From assembly GCA_900315505.1 (NCBI GenBank), contig OMZG01000010.1, positions 1 through 64,000 of the forward strand: a stretch of 64,000 nt of DNA, given 5' to 3'. The position numbers were made by a program, and so were the translations under genes. The stretch is from an uncultured Lachnospiraceae bacterium. GTDB lineage: Bacteria; Bacillota; Clostridia; Lachnospirales; Lachnospiraceae. Positions 28,776 to 37,244 of the stretch are shown here, piece after piece (the first letter of the stretch is position 1; the number at the start of each line of letters is the position of its first letter). Below the pieces are notes generated by a model. That model saw only the letters and a list, made by a program, of their open reading frames with translations, was not told the origin of the DNA and did no database searches.

Positions 28776-30656
28776 TTGATCGAAGAAAAATATGACGTGA
28801 TCGTAGTCGGTGCCGGACACGCGGGCTGTGAAGCAGCTCTTGCAGCTGCACGAATGGGACTATCTACAATTATATTTACTGTGAGTATGGATTCTGTGGC
28901 CTTCATGCCCTGCAATCCTCACATAGGAGGTTCATCGAAGGGACATCTGGTTCGTGAGATAGATGCTCTCGGTGGAGAAATGGCGAGGAATATCGATAAG
29001 AACTTCATTCAGTCGAAGATGCTCAATTCTTCAAAGGGACCGGCAGTTCATTCTCTCAGATGCCAGGCTGATAAGATGGCATATTCAATTGAGATGAGAA
29101 GGGTCCTTCAGTCGACTCCGAAGCTGGTACTTCGTCAGGCAGAGGTCTGTGATCTGATGATTGAGGATCATGTGGTAAAGGGTGTAAAGACTATTTCCGG
29201 AGCAACCTATTATGCGAAGGCTGTTGTATTATGCACTGGTACATATCTTAATGCGAGATGTCTGTATGGTTCGGTCATTGAGCATACCGGTCCGAATGGA
29301 CTTAAGGCAGCAAGGCATCTGAGTGATTCACTTCGTGCTAATAATGTAGAATTACTCCGCTTTAAGACTGGCACACCTGCAAGAATTGACAGAAGATCCA
29401 TTGACTTTTCCAAAATGACTGAGCAGTACGGAGATCCTGTAATTACGCCATTTTCCTTTGATACTGATCCGAGGAGCATTCAGAAGCACCAGGTTTCGTG
29501 CTTTCTTACATATACGAACGAGCATACGCATGATATTATCCGTGCTCATCTGGATGAAAGCCCTATGTACTCTGGTGTAATTGAGGGTACTGGTCCCAGA
29601 TATTGCCCGTCATTAGAGGACAAAGTGGTAAAATTCCCCGATAAGAAAAGACATCAGCTATTTATCGAGCCTGAGGGACTTCAGACTAATGAGATGTATG
29701 TAAGTGGGGCATCCTCATCAATGCCTGAGGACGTGCAGTATGATTTCTATCATTCGATTGCCGGTCTTGAGCATTGTAATATAGTAAGAAATGCATACGC
29801 TATAGAATATGACTGTCTGGCTTCTCATCAGCTGAAGCCGTCACTTGAGTTCAGAGCGATTCAGGGTCTTTTTTCAGGGGGACAGTTCAATGGAAGCAGC
29901 GGATATGAAGAGGCAGCTGCCCAGGGACTTATTGCAGGTATCAATGCTGCAAGATCTGTACAGGGAAAGGAACCTATTGTATTATCAAGGTCTGACGGAT
30001 ATATCGGAGTGCTGATTGATGATCTGGTGACCAAGAAGCTTACAGAGCCTTACCGAATGATGACATCCAGAGCGGAATATCGTCTCCTTTTACGCCAGGA
30101 TAATGCTGATATTAGATTATCTAAGTATGGATATGAAGCAGGCCTTATTTCCAATGAAAAATACAAAAGAGTCCAGGATAAGATTGAAAAGACCAGGTAT
30201 GAGATAGATAGAGTCAATAAGGTATTCGTTGGCCAGAATTCTCATACTAATGATTTTCTTCAGGCATATCACTCGGTTCCTGTTACTTCAGGAATAGGAC
30301 TGTCTGAACTTATCAGAAGGCCCGAGCTTTCCTATGATATTACAGCTCCACTCGATTCTGAAAGACCCTCACTTCCTGCACAGGTACGTGAGCAGGTCAA
30401 TATTCAGATTAAGTATTCTGGATATATCGAGCGTCAGGAAAAACAGGTACAGCATTTTGAAAAGCTTGAAGATAAGCTGATTCCTGAATCACTTGATTAT
30501 GATAAGGTTCCTTCACTTCGTATTGAAGCAAGACAGAAGCTGAAGGAAGCCCGACCGGTAAGCATCGGTCAGGCATCAAGGATACTCGGAGTTTCACCAT
30601 CGGATATTTCCGTACTCATGATCTATATAGAGTCTGGAAAGTACCTGAAGGATTGA
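28776..30656 (+). CDS. mnmG: tRNA uridine-5-carboxymethylaminomethyl enzyme MnmG
   Basis: A 626-residue FAD protein partner of MnmE. N-terminal [19 protein letters not shown], then [21 protein letters not shown], and [19 protein letters not shown]. It appears to begin with TTG at 28776, 7 bases after the mnmE stop; no ATG fits the conserved N-terminus. Confidence 0.95.
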   Translation: MIEEKYDVIVVGAGHAGCEAALAAARMGLSTIIFTVSMDSVAFMPCNPHIGGSSKGHLVREIDALGGEMARNIDKNFIQSKMLNSSKGPAVHSLRCQADKMAYSIEMRRVLQSTPKLVLRQAEVCDLMIEDHVVKGVKTISGATYYAKAVVLCTGTYLNARCLYGSVIEHTGPNGLKAARHLSDSLRANNVELLRFKTGTPARIDRRSIDFSKMTEQYGDPVITPFSFDTDPRSIQKHQVSCFLTYTNEHTHDIIRAHLDESPMYSGVIEGTGPRYCPSLEDKVVKFPDKKRHQLFIEPEGLQTNEMYVSGASSSMPEDVQYDFYHSIAGLEHCNIVRNAYAIEYDCLASHQLKPSLEFRAIQGLFSGGQFNGSSGYEEAAAQGLIAGINAARSVQGKEPIVLSRSDGYIGVLIDDLVTKKLTEPYRMMTSRAEYRLLLRQDNADIRLSKYGYEAGLISNEKYKRVQDKIEKTRYEIDRVNKVFVGQNSHTNDFLQAYHSVPVTSGIGLSELIRRPELSYDITAPLDSERPSLPAQVREQVNIQIKYSGYIERQEKQVQHFEKLEDKLIPESLDYDKVPSLRIEARQKLKEARPVSIGQASRILGVSPSDISVLMIYIESGKYLKD

Positions 30657-30665
30657 GGTAAGTAT

Positions 30666-31400
30666 ATGAATGATAAATTTTTGCGTGAATCGTTTGATCA
30701 GATTGGTATTGACCTGACTGATGAACAGGTTTCTCAGCTTGACAGATTCTATGAGATGATTATTGAGAAAAATAAGGTGATGAACCTGACAAAGATCACT
30801 GACTATGATGATACTGTGACAAAGCACTTTGTGGATTCGGTATCCGTCGTATTGCTTGATGATGATATTTATATTAAGAATAGATTCAGTGAAGGCGATT
30901 CTGTGATTGATGTAGGAACTGGAGCAGGCTTTCCGGGAATTCCACTTAAGATTGTATTTCCTGAGATTAAACTTACATTACTTGACTCAGTCAACAAGAA
31001 GCTTAATTTCCTGAGAGATGTCTGCAAAGAGCTAAATCTTGATGACGTGACGATCATTCATGGTAGGGCAGAGGATATCGCTCATCAGAAGGATACACGT
31101 GAAACTTTTGATTTTTGCCTTTCAAGAGCTGTTGGAAATCTTGCTACCTTATCTGAATACTGCTTACCCTTTGTAAGGAAGAATGGCTTCTTTATCTCTT
31201 ATAAATCGGAAAGGGCTGAAGAAGAACTTTCTTTATGTAAACATGCTTTTTCTGAGCTTCGTGGAAAGCTTATTCAGGAAGCAACCTTTGACCTGCCATA
31301 TTCTGATATATCGAGGACCTTACTTCTTATCATGAAGACAGGTAATACTCCGAAGATTTATCCACGCAAGGCAGGCACTCCATCAAAGAGTCCACTATAA
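30666..31400 (+). CDS. rsmG: 16S rRNA (guanine-527-N7) methyltransferase RsmG
   Basis: 244 residues. The SAM-binding motif is VIDVGTGAGFPGIPLKI, followed by LLDSVNKKLNFLRDV, both diagnostic. It ends in a basic PRKAGTPSKSPL tail, as usual for RsmG. It lies 9 bases after mnmG in the standard mnmE-mnmG-rsmG-parA-parB order. Confidence 0.95.
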   Translation: MNDKFLRESFDQIGIDLTDEQVSQLDRFYEMIIEKNKVMNLTKITDYDDTVTKHFVDSVSVVLLDDDIYIKNRFSEGDSVIDVGTGAGFPGIPLKIVFPEIKLTLLDSVNKKLNFLRDVCKELNLDDVTIIHGRAEDIAHQKDTRETFDFCLSRAVGNLATLSEYCLPFVRKNGFFISYKSERAEEELSLCKHAFSELRGKLIQEATFDLPYSDISRTLLLIMKTGNTPKIYPRKAGTPSKSPL

Positions 31401-31415
31401 TATGGGAGGATTATT

Positions 31416-31751
31416 ATGATCGAAGAATATCTTAATCAGAGACTTAATCTTTTAACTGATCAGAAAAAGCAACTGAAGAATGACCTGATGGAATTCCGTT
31501 CATCACTTCATGAGACAAAGAGAGAACTTGATGACTATATGTCCTCTACATCCCGTCCATTCGAACCGTTCAATCCCCGAAGAAATTCTAACGAGGATGA
31601 ACATCTTATGTCTATGAGTGAGAAAATCAAGACACTTAATAAGAATTTCGAGGATGTATCTGCTCAGCTTTCTTCTGTTGAATCTGAAATTGATACTGTA
31701 AATAAGTGCATGGATGAATATTATTCTGATCATCAAGGCCACAACCTTTAG
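31416..31751 (+). CDS. Unrecognised small coiled-coil protein
   Basis: 111 residues, not recognised. Rich in Glu, Lys, Asp and Ser; two likely coiled-coil stretches (about residues 4-42 and 68-100) flank a disordered TSRPFEPFNPRRNSNED linker. No membrane segment or signal peptide. GGGAGG lies before the ATG at good spacing, so it is probably real. It sits between rsmG and the parS sites just before parA, a place where no gene is usual, and could be tied to chromosome segregation; that is inference from position only. Confidence 0.65.
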   Translation: MIEEYLNQRLNLLTDQKKQLKNDLMEFRSSLHETKRELDDYMSSTSRPFEPFNPRRNSNEDEHLMSMSEKIKTLNKNFEDVSAQLSSVESEIDTVNKCMDEYYSDHQGHNL

Positions 31752-31756
31752 TATAA

Positions 31757-31772
31757 TGTTTCACGTGAAACA
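31757..31772. promoter_or_regulatory. parS site 1
   Basis: The perfect 16-base palindrome TGTTTCACGTGAAACA, identical to the ParB/Spo0J consensus, 5 bases after the stop of the small coiled-coil gene. Confidence 0.95.
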
Positions 31773-31808
31773 TCATAATCTAGTTGTCGGATTCTAAACA
31801 CTACAGAT

Positions 31809-31817
31809 TGTGGATAA
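31809..31817 (-). other. Perfect DnaA box between the parS sites
   Basis: TGTGGATAA on the plus strand is TTATCCACA on the minus strand, the exact DnaA-box consensus. It ends three bases before parS site 2. Confidence 0.7.
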
Positions 31818-31819
31818 AA

Positions 31820-31835
31820 TGTTTCACGTGAAACA
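31820..31835. promoter_or_regulatory. parS site 2
   Basis: A second perfect TGTTTCACGTGAAACA, 63 bases from the first, upstream of the parA promoter. Two sites this close would load ParB clamps right next to parAB. Confidence 0.95.
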
Positions 31836-31847
31836 TTATCTTGTATG

Positions 31848-31876
31848 TGGCAAAATATCCGTGTTAATGCTATAAT
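31848..31876 (+). promoter_or_regulatory. Promoter of parA-parB
   Basis: An extended -10 (TGCTATAAT, 31868-31876) with a weak -35 TGGCAA (31848-31853) at 17 bases. It lies just after the second parS, so ParB spreading could influence it. Confidence 0.65.
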
Positions 31877-31923
31877 ATCACTCGACACACGGAAAACAGA
31901 AGAATAGAAATTTGGGAGTAATA

Positions 31924-32694
31924 ATGAGCAAGGTAATAGCTATTGCAAACCAGAAGGGTGGAGTAGGAAAGACTACTACAGCAATCAATCTCTCAGCATG
32001 TATGGCTGAAGCAGGGAAAAAGGTCCTGATCATTGATCTGGATCCACAGGGAAATACGACCAGTGGATTCGGAATTGATAAGACTACTGTTCAGAATACA
32101 GTATATGAGCTGATGCTTGATGAATGCTCGATAAAGGAAGCTGTCGAAAAAATTGATATTGATGGTGTGAAGAATCTCTATATCATTCCATCAAATGTAA
32201 ATCTGGCAGGTGCGGAAATCGAGCTTCTCGGTATCAATGAGAAGGAATACATTCTGAAGAACGCAGTCGATTATATTGCAGATGATTATGATTATATTTT
32301 TATAGACTGTCCGCCTTCACTGAATATGCTGACGGTCAATGCGATGACGACAGCAGACAGTGTACTCGTACCAATCCAGTGTGAGTATTATGCGCTCGAA
32401 GGAATCAGTCAGCTGATGCATACGATTGATCTCGTACAGCAGAGACTGAACAGTAAGCTGACTATCAACGGAGTGGTTTTCACAATGTATGATGGCAGAA
32501 CGAATCTTTCAAATGATGTCGTGGCTACCGTCAAGGATAATCTGAATACGAAGATCTACAAGACGATCATTCCGAGAAATGTCAGACTTGCCGAAGCACC
32601 ATCACATGGACTTCCAATAAATATATATGATCCGAAGTCAGCCGGAGCAGAGAGCTATAGGAATCTGGCAAAAGAAATCATCGGGAATGAATAA
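31924..32694 (+). CDS. parA: Chromosome partitioning ATPase ParA/Soj
   Basis: 256 residues. The deviant Walker A motif QKGGVGKTTTAINL starts at residue 10, and FIDCPPSLNMLTVNAM and ARLAEAPSHG-type segments (here VRLAEAPSHGLPI) are typical. The ATG at 31924 has GGGAG before it; an in-frame TTG at 31912 is less likely. With ParB and parS it moves and organises the origin. Confidence 0.97.
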   Translation: MSKVIAIANQKGGVGKTTTAINLSACMAEAGKKVLIIDLDPQGNTTSGFGIDKTTVQNTVYELMLDECSIKEAVEKIDIDGVKNLYIIPSNVNLAGAEIELLGINEKEYILKNAVDYIADDYDYIFIDCPPSLNMLTVNAMTTADSVLVPIQCEYYALEGISQLMHTIDLVQQRLNSKLTINGVVFTMYDGRTNLSNDVVATVKDNLNTKIYKTIIPRNVRLAEAPSHGLPINIYDPKSAGAESYRNLAKEIIGNE

Positions 32695-32702
32695 GAGGCA
32701 AC

Positions 32703-33596
32703 ATGGCAAGAAATACTAAGCACGGTCTTGGAAAAGGACTTGACAGTCTGATCCCTGATAAGGTCACTCCGTCACAGAAGACAGAAAGAGCAGAGAAGAA
32801 GGACGGAGTCACAGTAATAGATATAAATAAGGTTGAGCCGAATCGCGAGCAGCCAAGAAAGGTTTTTAATGAGGACGCTCTTCAGGAGCTTTCTGAATCA
32901 ATAAAGCAGTATGGAATCATACAGCCGCTTCTCGTCCAGAAAAAGGATGATTATTACGAGATAATTGCCGGTGAGAGAAGATGGCGTGCTGCGAAGAAGG
33001 CAGGGCTCGAGGAGGTACCGGTCATCATCCGTGATCTGTCAGAGCAGGAGGTCGTTGAGATTTCTCTGATAGAAAATATCCAGCGTGAAGATCTGAATCC
33101 TATCGAGGAGGCACTCGCTTATAAGCGACTTCTCGAGGAGTTCGACATGAAACAGGATGAAGTCGCAGAAAAGGTGAGCAAGAGTCGTACCGCTGTCACC
33201 AATTCACTTCGTCTGCTCAAGCTTGACGAAAGAGTCCAGCAGATGCTTGTTGATGAGATGATCAGCTCAGGACATGCGAGAGCACTTCTTTCAATAGACG
33301 ATCCGGACAAGCAGTATGAATTTGCGCAGAGAATTTTCGATGAAAAAATGTCCGTGCGTGATGTTGAGAAAGAGGTAAAAAAACTCCAGAATGAATCTCA
33401 GCACAGGGAGAAAAAGGAAGATGAGCCTCTGAGTGAAGAGCTGCTGACAGAGTATGCAGCCATAGAAGAGAACATGAAGCAGAAGATAGGAACAAAGGTT
33501 CGAATACTACCGAAGTCGAATAAGAGCGGTAAGATAGAGATAGAATATTACTCGACAGAGGAATTCGAGAAGATAATGAATTACTTCAATGATTAA
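32703..33596 (+). CDS. parB: Chromosome partitioning protein ParB/Spo0J
   Basis: 297 residues. CTPase/nuclease-like domain with NREQPRKVF and the arginine patch GERRWRAAKKAGL, then ENIQREDLNPIEEA, and a helix-turn-helix (VAEKVSKSRTAVTNSLRLL). The C-terminal dimerisation segment is present. It loads at the parS sites just upstream of parA. Confidence 0.97.
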   Translation: MARNTKHGLGKGLDSLIPDKVTPSQKTERAEKKDGVTVIDINKVEPNREQPRKVFNEDALQELSESIKQYGIIQPLLVQKKDDYYEIIAGERRWRAAKKAGLEEVPVIIRDLSEQEVVEISLIENIQREDLNPIEEALAYKRLLEEFDMKQDEVAEKVSKSRTAVTNSLRLLKLDERVQQMLVDEMISSGHARALLSIDDPDKQYEFAQRIFDEKMSVRDVEKEVKKLQNESQHREKKEDEPLSEELLTEYAAIEENMKQKIGTKVRILPKSNKSGKIEIEYYSTEEFEKIMNYFND

Positions 33597-33608
33597 AGGA
33601 AAAAGACA

Positions 33609-34109
33609 ATGATAGAACAGTATTTAGGAATACAGACGGATTACATAGTGATCGGACTTGCTGCATTTGCAATAGTGCTTCTGATCCTGGTGATAGTTCA
33701 GGCAGCACGTATTAGTAAGCTGCAGAAAAGATATGCACAGTTTATGCAGGGTAAGGACGGGGCATCACTTGAGGATACCCTGATAAAGAAGCTCGAAAAG
33801 GTAGAGGAACTGGATCAGAAGAATGAGCTGAATGAGGCAAAGATCGACAAGCTGAACAGAGACTTAGAGCAATGCTTCCAGAAGGTTGGGCTGCTGAAAT
33901 ATGACGCTCTCGATGAAATGGGCGGGAAGCTTAGCTTCGCTCTTACAATGCTTGATGAAAAGAACAACGGTTTTATTATCAACAGTGTTCATAGCAGAGA
34001 AGGAAGCTACAGCTATATAAAAGAAATAATAGACGGCAACTCAATAATAGGACTTTCGCCGGAGGAGGACAAGGCTCTTTCAATGGCACTTAACGGAACA
34101 GATGAATGA
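33609..34109 (+). CDS. DUF4446 single-pass membrane protein
   Basis: 166 residues. One N-terminal membrane helix (IVIGLAAFAIVLLILVIVQ), a coiled coil (KLEKVEELDQKNELNEAKIDKLNRDLEQ), then a conserved block (KVGLLKYDALDEMGGKLSFALTMLDEKNNGFIINSVHSREGS) typical of DUF4446. Such genes commonly follow parB in clostridia, and the function is unknown. Its stop overlaps the next gene by 8 bases. Confidence 0.85.
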   Translation: MIEQYLGIQTDYIVIGLAAFAIVLLILVIVQAARISKLQKRYAQFMQGKDGASLEDTLIKKLEKVEELDQKNELNEAKIDKLNRDLEQCFQKVGLLKYDALDEMGGKLSFALTMLDEKNNGFIINSVHSREGSYSYIKEIIDGNSIIGLSPEEDKALSMALNGTDE

Positions 34110-34983
34110 ATATATGAGCGCAGTCGGACTCGCGGGACTGAGTCTGAATGATCTCGAGGACATATACAGAATAGTAGAAAAGGACCCTGACCTGGTGCAG
34201 GAGGCAAAGTACATTGACGGACATAATTACCAGGACAGAATGTTCGAGCTGACAAAGTACATTACACCAGGAACAGGGATCAGGGAGAGAGGTTTTCTCG
34301 ACAGAGACGGAGAATTTGTCCGGCAGGAGGTTTTTCCATTTGTCAATTCCCAGGAGAAAACCACAGAGGAAGGAATTACTCTCGAGGGATTGAAGAATGT
34401 ACCGGGATGCATGGCAAGGACAGAGATACCAGATCTCGGATGCGTGCTATATACATATGTACAGAATCTGTATGAGGTTTCAGACGGCAGAGAATTCACG
34501 GATCAGAGTGAAGCTCTGTACGATGGTATTGCTATAAGCGGGCTGTCACAGACAGCGATGATACTTCTGCCGATGGGAGATGTCAATGACAGTGAGCTGA
34601 GCAGGATCGAGGGCCGCAGAAAAAAGCTCAAGCAGGAGCTTTTCAACGGAAATGATGATGCTTATGAACAATTGACGTTGACAGAAATGCAGATTTATAC
34701 TAAAATAGACAAGCGGGCCAGAAAAGACAGCATCTACGGAGTAGTCCAGTCGACACTGATGCCTCGTGGAATCGAGGACGATATGTTTTACTGCATAGGC
34801 GTCATCGAGGATATGAGTGAATCAGAGATAGCGCTTACCGGACAGAAGATATATCATCTGCTCCTCAGCTGCTGCGGGATCAGATTCGAGGTGACTATCA
34901 ATAAGGAAGCACTTCTCGGAGAACCTCAGATAGGACGTAGGTTCAAGGGCATGGTCTGGATGCAGTCGAAGATACTGATCTGA
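34102..34983 (+). CDS. DUF3881 family protein
   Basis: A 293-residue soluble protein. Features resembling DUF3881 are GLAGLSLNDLEDIY at the start, ISGLSQTAMILLPM in the middle and PQIGRRFKGMVWMQ at the end. DUF3881 has no known function and is largely confined to Lachnospiraceae. It overlaps the DUF4446 gene, suggesting coupled translation. No catalytic motif is recognised. Confidence 0.75.
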   Translation: MNEYMSAVGLAGLSLNDLEDIYRIVEKDPDLVQEAKYIDGHNYQDRMFELTKYITPGTGIRERGFLDRDGEFVRQEVFPFVNSQEKTTEEGITLEGLKNVPGCMARTEIPDLGCVLYTYVQNLYEVSDGREFTDQSEALYDGIAISGLSQTAMILLPMGDVNDSELSRIEGRRKKLKQELFNGNDDAYEQLTLTEMQIYTKIDKRARKDSIYGVVQSTLMPRGIEDDMFYCIGVIEDMSESEIALTGQKIYHLLLSCCGIRFEVTINKEALLGEPQIGRRFKGMVWMQSKILI

Positions 34984-34999
34984 CACCAACTAAATAGAT

Positions 35000-35073
35000 G
35001 TTTCTGTAGCTCAGCAGGATAGAGCGTCCGCCTCCTAAGCGGAAGGTCGGGGGTTCGAATCCCCCCAGGAACG
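35000..35073 (+). tRNA. tRNA-Arg (anticodon CCT)
   Basis: Acceptor GTTTCTG/CAGGAAC (one GU pair), D-arm GCTCAGCAGGATAGAGC, anticodon CCT in CTCCTAA, and T-arm GGGGGTTCGAATCCCCC. It begins 16 bases after the DUF3881 stop. CCA is not encoded. Confidence 0.95.
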
Positions 35074-35080
35074 TGGGATT

Positions 35081-35112
35081 AGAAAGTCGTGTGATCACGG
35101 CTTTCTTTTTTT
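35081..35112 (+). terminator. Terminator after tRNA-Arg
   Basis: An 11-pair stem (AGAAAGTCGTG with CACGGCTTTCT, one GU pair), loop TGAT, then a run of T. Confidence 0.9.
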
Positions 35113-35176
35113 ATAAAAAATTTTATAATCTGGTTGATACAAAATTCAAGCAGAATCATGAAAATGCAAAAAAATG

Positions 35177-35205
35177 TTGCAAATACGATTAAAAAGTATT
35201 AAAGT
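35177..35205 (+). promoter_or_regulatory. Possible promoter of the acidic membrane protein gene
   Basis: TTGCAA (35177-35182), a 17-base spacer and TAAAGT (35200-35205), in an otherwise gene-free 140 bases after the tRNA-Arg terminator. The -10 is weak. Confidence 0.35.
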
Positions 35206-35253
35206 AAATACATGGTAGCAACTATCAACTAGAAAATGATAAGGGGGTTTCTT

Positions 35254-36780
35254 ATGGACAACCAGGAACCACAGAAGAAAAAGAAGGACAAGGCTTCCAG
35301 GGGAAGCAGAGTCAATGCACTCGTAATACTGATCTGCATAGATCTGATCGGATTTATGGCGAGTCTGTATGTGCTGAAGGCGGCGAAGGACGCGAATCTC
35401 TTCCTGATACCTGCGGCGCTGACACTTGTGATGTCGGTCATCACTGCTATGGTGTATGTGCAGATGCGTCATCAGGATGAGGAGGACAGACAGAGGATAG
35501 CCGGTGATGTGGCGGATGCGCTGTCAGCGATCGTTCAGATCACGAAGAATGACCAGCAGCTGATGGACAGGAAGATTGACGATCTGAGTGAGGAGTACAA
35601 GGTACCTGCACAGGAGATCATCAATGCACTGAAGGCTCTGGCCAAGGTATCGCTCGGCAGAAGCAAGGAAAATGCTACTGCACTTATCAATTCGAATGAG
35701 GCTGTAGTCGCCCAGGTCATGGATCTGCAGGATAAGATAGATTCTCTCGAGAAAACAGTGGATGCGGCATCGAATAATGATCTGTCAAAGGTGATCGATG
35801 ACAACAGCCACAAGGTAGCTGTCGGACTTGATGATCTGACGCATGATGTACAGCGGCTCGATCAGGATATGAGACGTCTCGAGAAGGTGGCGAAGGACAT
35901 GGAAATCCATGCACCGGTCATCCAGAGCGTGCAGCCGCAGCCAGCGCCTGCAGAGAAAAATGAGACGGACATCCAGTCAGATCCTTACCTGTATGATAAG
36001 AGCAAGGAGTTGAATGAAGAAACAACCTGTGACCAGCCTTACGTCCAGGCCAATGCAGAGGAGACTGAGGCGAAGCTGACAGACCTGCAGGATGAATCTG
36101 ATGATAGTGAATCAGATGATATTCAGGACCTGTCATCCGAGCTTGAATCGCCGGCTGACGATGAGACCGAGACAGTTACAGACGAGGATCTGACCTCGCT
36201 TCTTGATGCTGTACCAGAGGATACCGACGATGTAGAGACAGGTGATGATGACCTGGATCTGGCGATAGATGATGAGTCTCGGGATCAGGAGATCGGGCCT
36301 GATGATCTGAGCCTGGACCTGGACGAGCCTGAGTCGGAGCCGGCAGATGAGTCTGTGGCAGATGAAGCCGTGGCTGAAGAGTCGGAAGCTGAACCATCAG
36401 AGGAACCGGAACTATCTATAGAACCAGAGCCTATACCAGAGCCAGAAGAGGAGCAGGCTGTAGAACCAGAGCCTATAACAGAGCCAGAAGAGGAGCAGGA
36501 TGTAGAACCAGAACCTGTATCAGAACCAGTACAAGAAGTAGAACCGGAACCGGCCCCTGCATCGGATATAGATCTGTCGGATCCGAACAAGCGGCTGTCG
36601 CCTGATGAGATTGCAGCACTGTTTGCACAGGCCACGAAGTCACCAGAGTCGGCATCAGAAGAGGAGCCGGTAATAGATGAGCAGCCTGTATCTGAGGAAA
36701 ACGTACCTGATACAAGCAGTGATCCGAACAGGATGATGACACCTGAGGAGATAGAAGCACTTTTCTCACACGTATCATAA
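35254..36780 (+). CDS. Unrecognised membrane protein, acidic repeats and two FliM-like C-terminal motifs
   Basis: 508 residues, not recognised. The basic N-terminus (QKKKKDKASRGSR) is followed by two membrane helices (about 22-43 and 50-70), then a coiled-coil-like stretch to about 230, a very acidic Asp/Glu region, and Pro/Glu repeats (EPEPIPEPEEEQ, EPEPITEPEEEQ). The C-terminus holds two copies of one motif: DPNKRLSPDEIAALFAQA and DPNRMMTPEEIEALFSHVS. A similar xLSxxEIxALL motif opens FliM and FliY and binds CheY. GGGGG precedes the ATG at 35254. A scaffold with repeated docking motifs is a guess. Confidence 0.75.
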   Translation: MDNQEPQKKKKDKASRGSRVNALVILICIDLIGFMASLYVLKAAKDANLFLIPAALTLVMSVITAMVYVQMRHQDEEDRQRIAGDVADALSAIVQITKNDQQLMDRKIDDLSEEYKVPAQEIINALKALAKVSLGRSKENATALINSNEAVVAQVMDLQDKIDSLEKTVDAASNNDLSKVIDDNSHKVAVGLDDLTHDVQRLDQDMRRLEKVAKDMEIHAPVIQSVQPQPAPAEKNETDIQSDPYLYDKSKELNEETTCDQPYVQANAEETEAKLTDLQDESDDSESDDIQDLSSELESPADDETETVTDEDLTSLLDAVPEDTDDVETGDDDLDLAIDDESRDQEIGPDDLSLDLDEPESEPADESVADEAVAEESEAEPSEEPELSIEPEPIPEPEEEQAVEPEPITEPEEEQDVEPEPVSEPVQEVEPEPAPASDIDLSDPNKRLSPDEIAALFAQATKSPESASEEEPVIDEQPVSEENVPDTSSDPNRMMTPEEIEALFSHVS

Positions 36781-36840
36781 TAGGGCAAAAACAGAATTGC
36801 AGGCCTTTTTCTTAAAAATATATAAAATTTGAAAAAGTGC

Positions 36841-36868
36841 TTGCATTTTGTTTTGAAAAGAGTATAAT
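36841..36868 (+). promoter_or_regulatory. Promoter of tRNA-Lys
   Basis: TTGCAT (36841-36846), a 16-base spacer and a perfect TATAAT (36863-36868), 36 bases before the tRNA. Confidence 0.7.
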
Positions 36869-36904
36869 AGTTCTTGTCGTCAGGAAAGACGGCAGGAATA
36901 ATAA

Positions 36905-36977
36905 GCGCGATTAGCTCAGCTGGCAGAGCACCTGACTCTTAATCAGGGTGTCCAGGGTTCGAACCCCTGATCGCGCA
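36905..36977 (+). tRNA. tRNA-Lys (anticodon CTT)
   Basis: Acceptor GCGCGAT/ATCGCGC, D-arm GCTCAGCTGGCAGAGC, anticodon CTT in CTCTTAA and T-arm CAGGGTTCGAACCCCTG. CCA is not encoded. Confidence 0.95.
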
Positions 36978-36982
36978 GCAGA

Positions 36983-37028
36983 AGGTCCTTGTTCTGTAAA
37001 CTGCTTGCGGAACATGGGCTTTTTTTTC
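36983..37028 (+). terminator. Terminator after tRNA-Lys
   Basis: A 14-pair stem with one mismatch (AGGTCCTTGTTCTG against CGGAACATGGGCTT) is followed by at least seven T. Confidence 0.75.
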
Positions 37029-37037
37029 GCGTAATAA

Positions 37038-37192
37038 TTGAGCGGGGACATGAGCATACAGTATGCGGGGATGAAGCACTAGTGCTTCATTCCCACATGC
37101 TGTATGCTCAGCATTCGCGCGAAAGCGCGAATGAGCAGTCGCAAAGCGACTGCGAATGTCCCCGCTCAAAGAGAGCGAATGTCCCCGCGGGG
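37038..37192. repeat. Multi-hairpin palindromic element
   Basis: The outer arms TTGAGCGGGGACAT (37038-37051) and ATGTCCCCGCTCAA (37156-37169) are exact reverse complements. Inside are: a 58-base near-perfect palindrome with no loop (37052-37109, arms 26 of 29 matching, centre AGCACTAGTGCT); hairpin CATTCGCGC-GAAA-GCGCGAATG; and hairpin GCAGTCGC-AAA-GCGACTGC. A direct repeat GCGAATGTCCCCGC follows (37152 and 37175), then CCCCGCGGGG. No protein is convincing. It resembles a REP/MITE-like mobile element or a structured RNA, and lies between tRNA-Lys and trmB. Confidence 0.8.
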
Positions 37193-37244
37193 AAGAGGCG
37201 ATGGATGCATTCACTATCATTTATATATATTATAAGGAGAACAA

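Noticed and set aside
36285..36788. A Ser/Gly-rich 167-residue minus-strand frame opposite the acidic membrane protein
   Set aside because: It is the antisense of Glu/Pro/Asp repeats, which always gives Ser/Gly runs; the plus-strand gene has a ribosome site and helices.
37038..37192. Considered as a CRISPR array
   Set aside because: Units are not spaced regularly and differ in sequence; no cas genes in the window.
36939..37220. A 93-residue minus-strand frame over the 37-kb palindromic element
   Set aside because: It reads through tRNA-Lys, a terminator and hairpins, with no ribosome site; composition follows the repeats.
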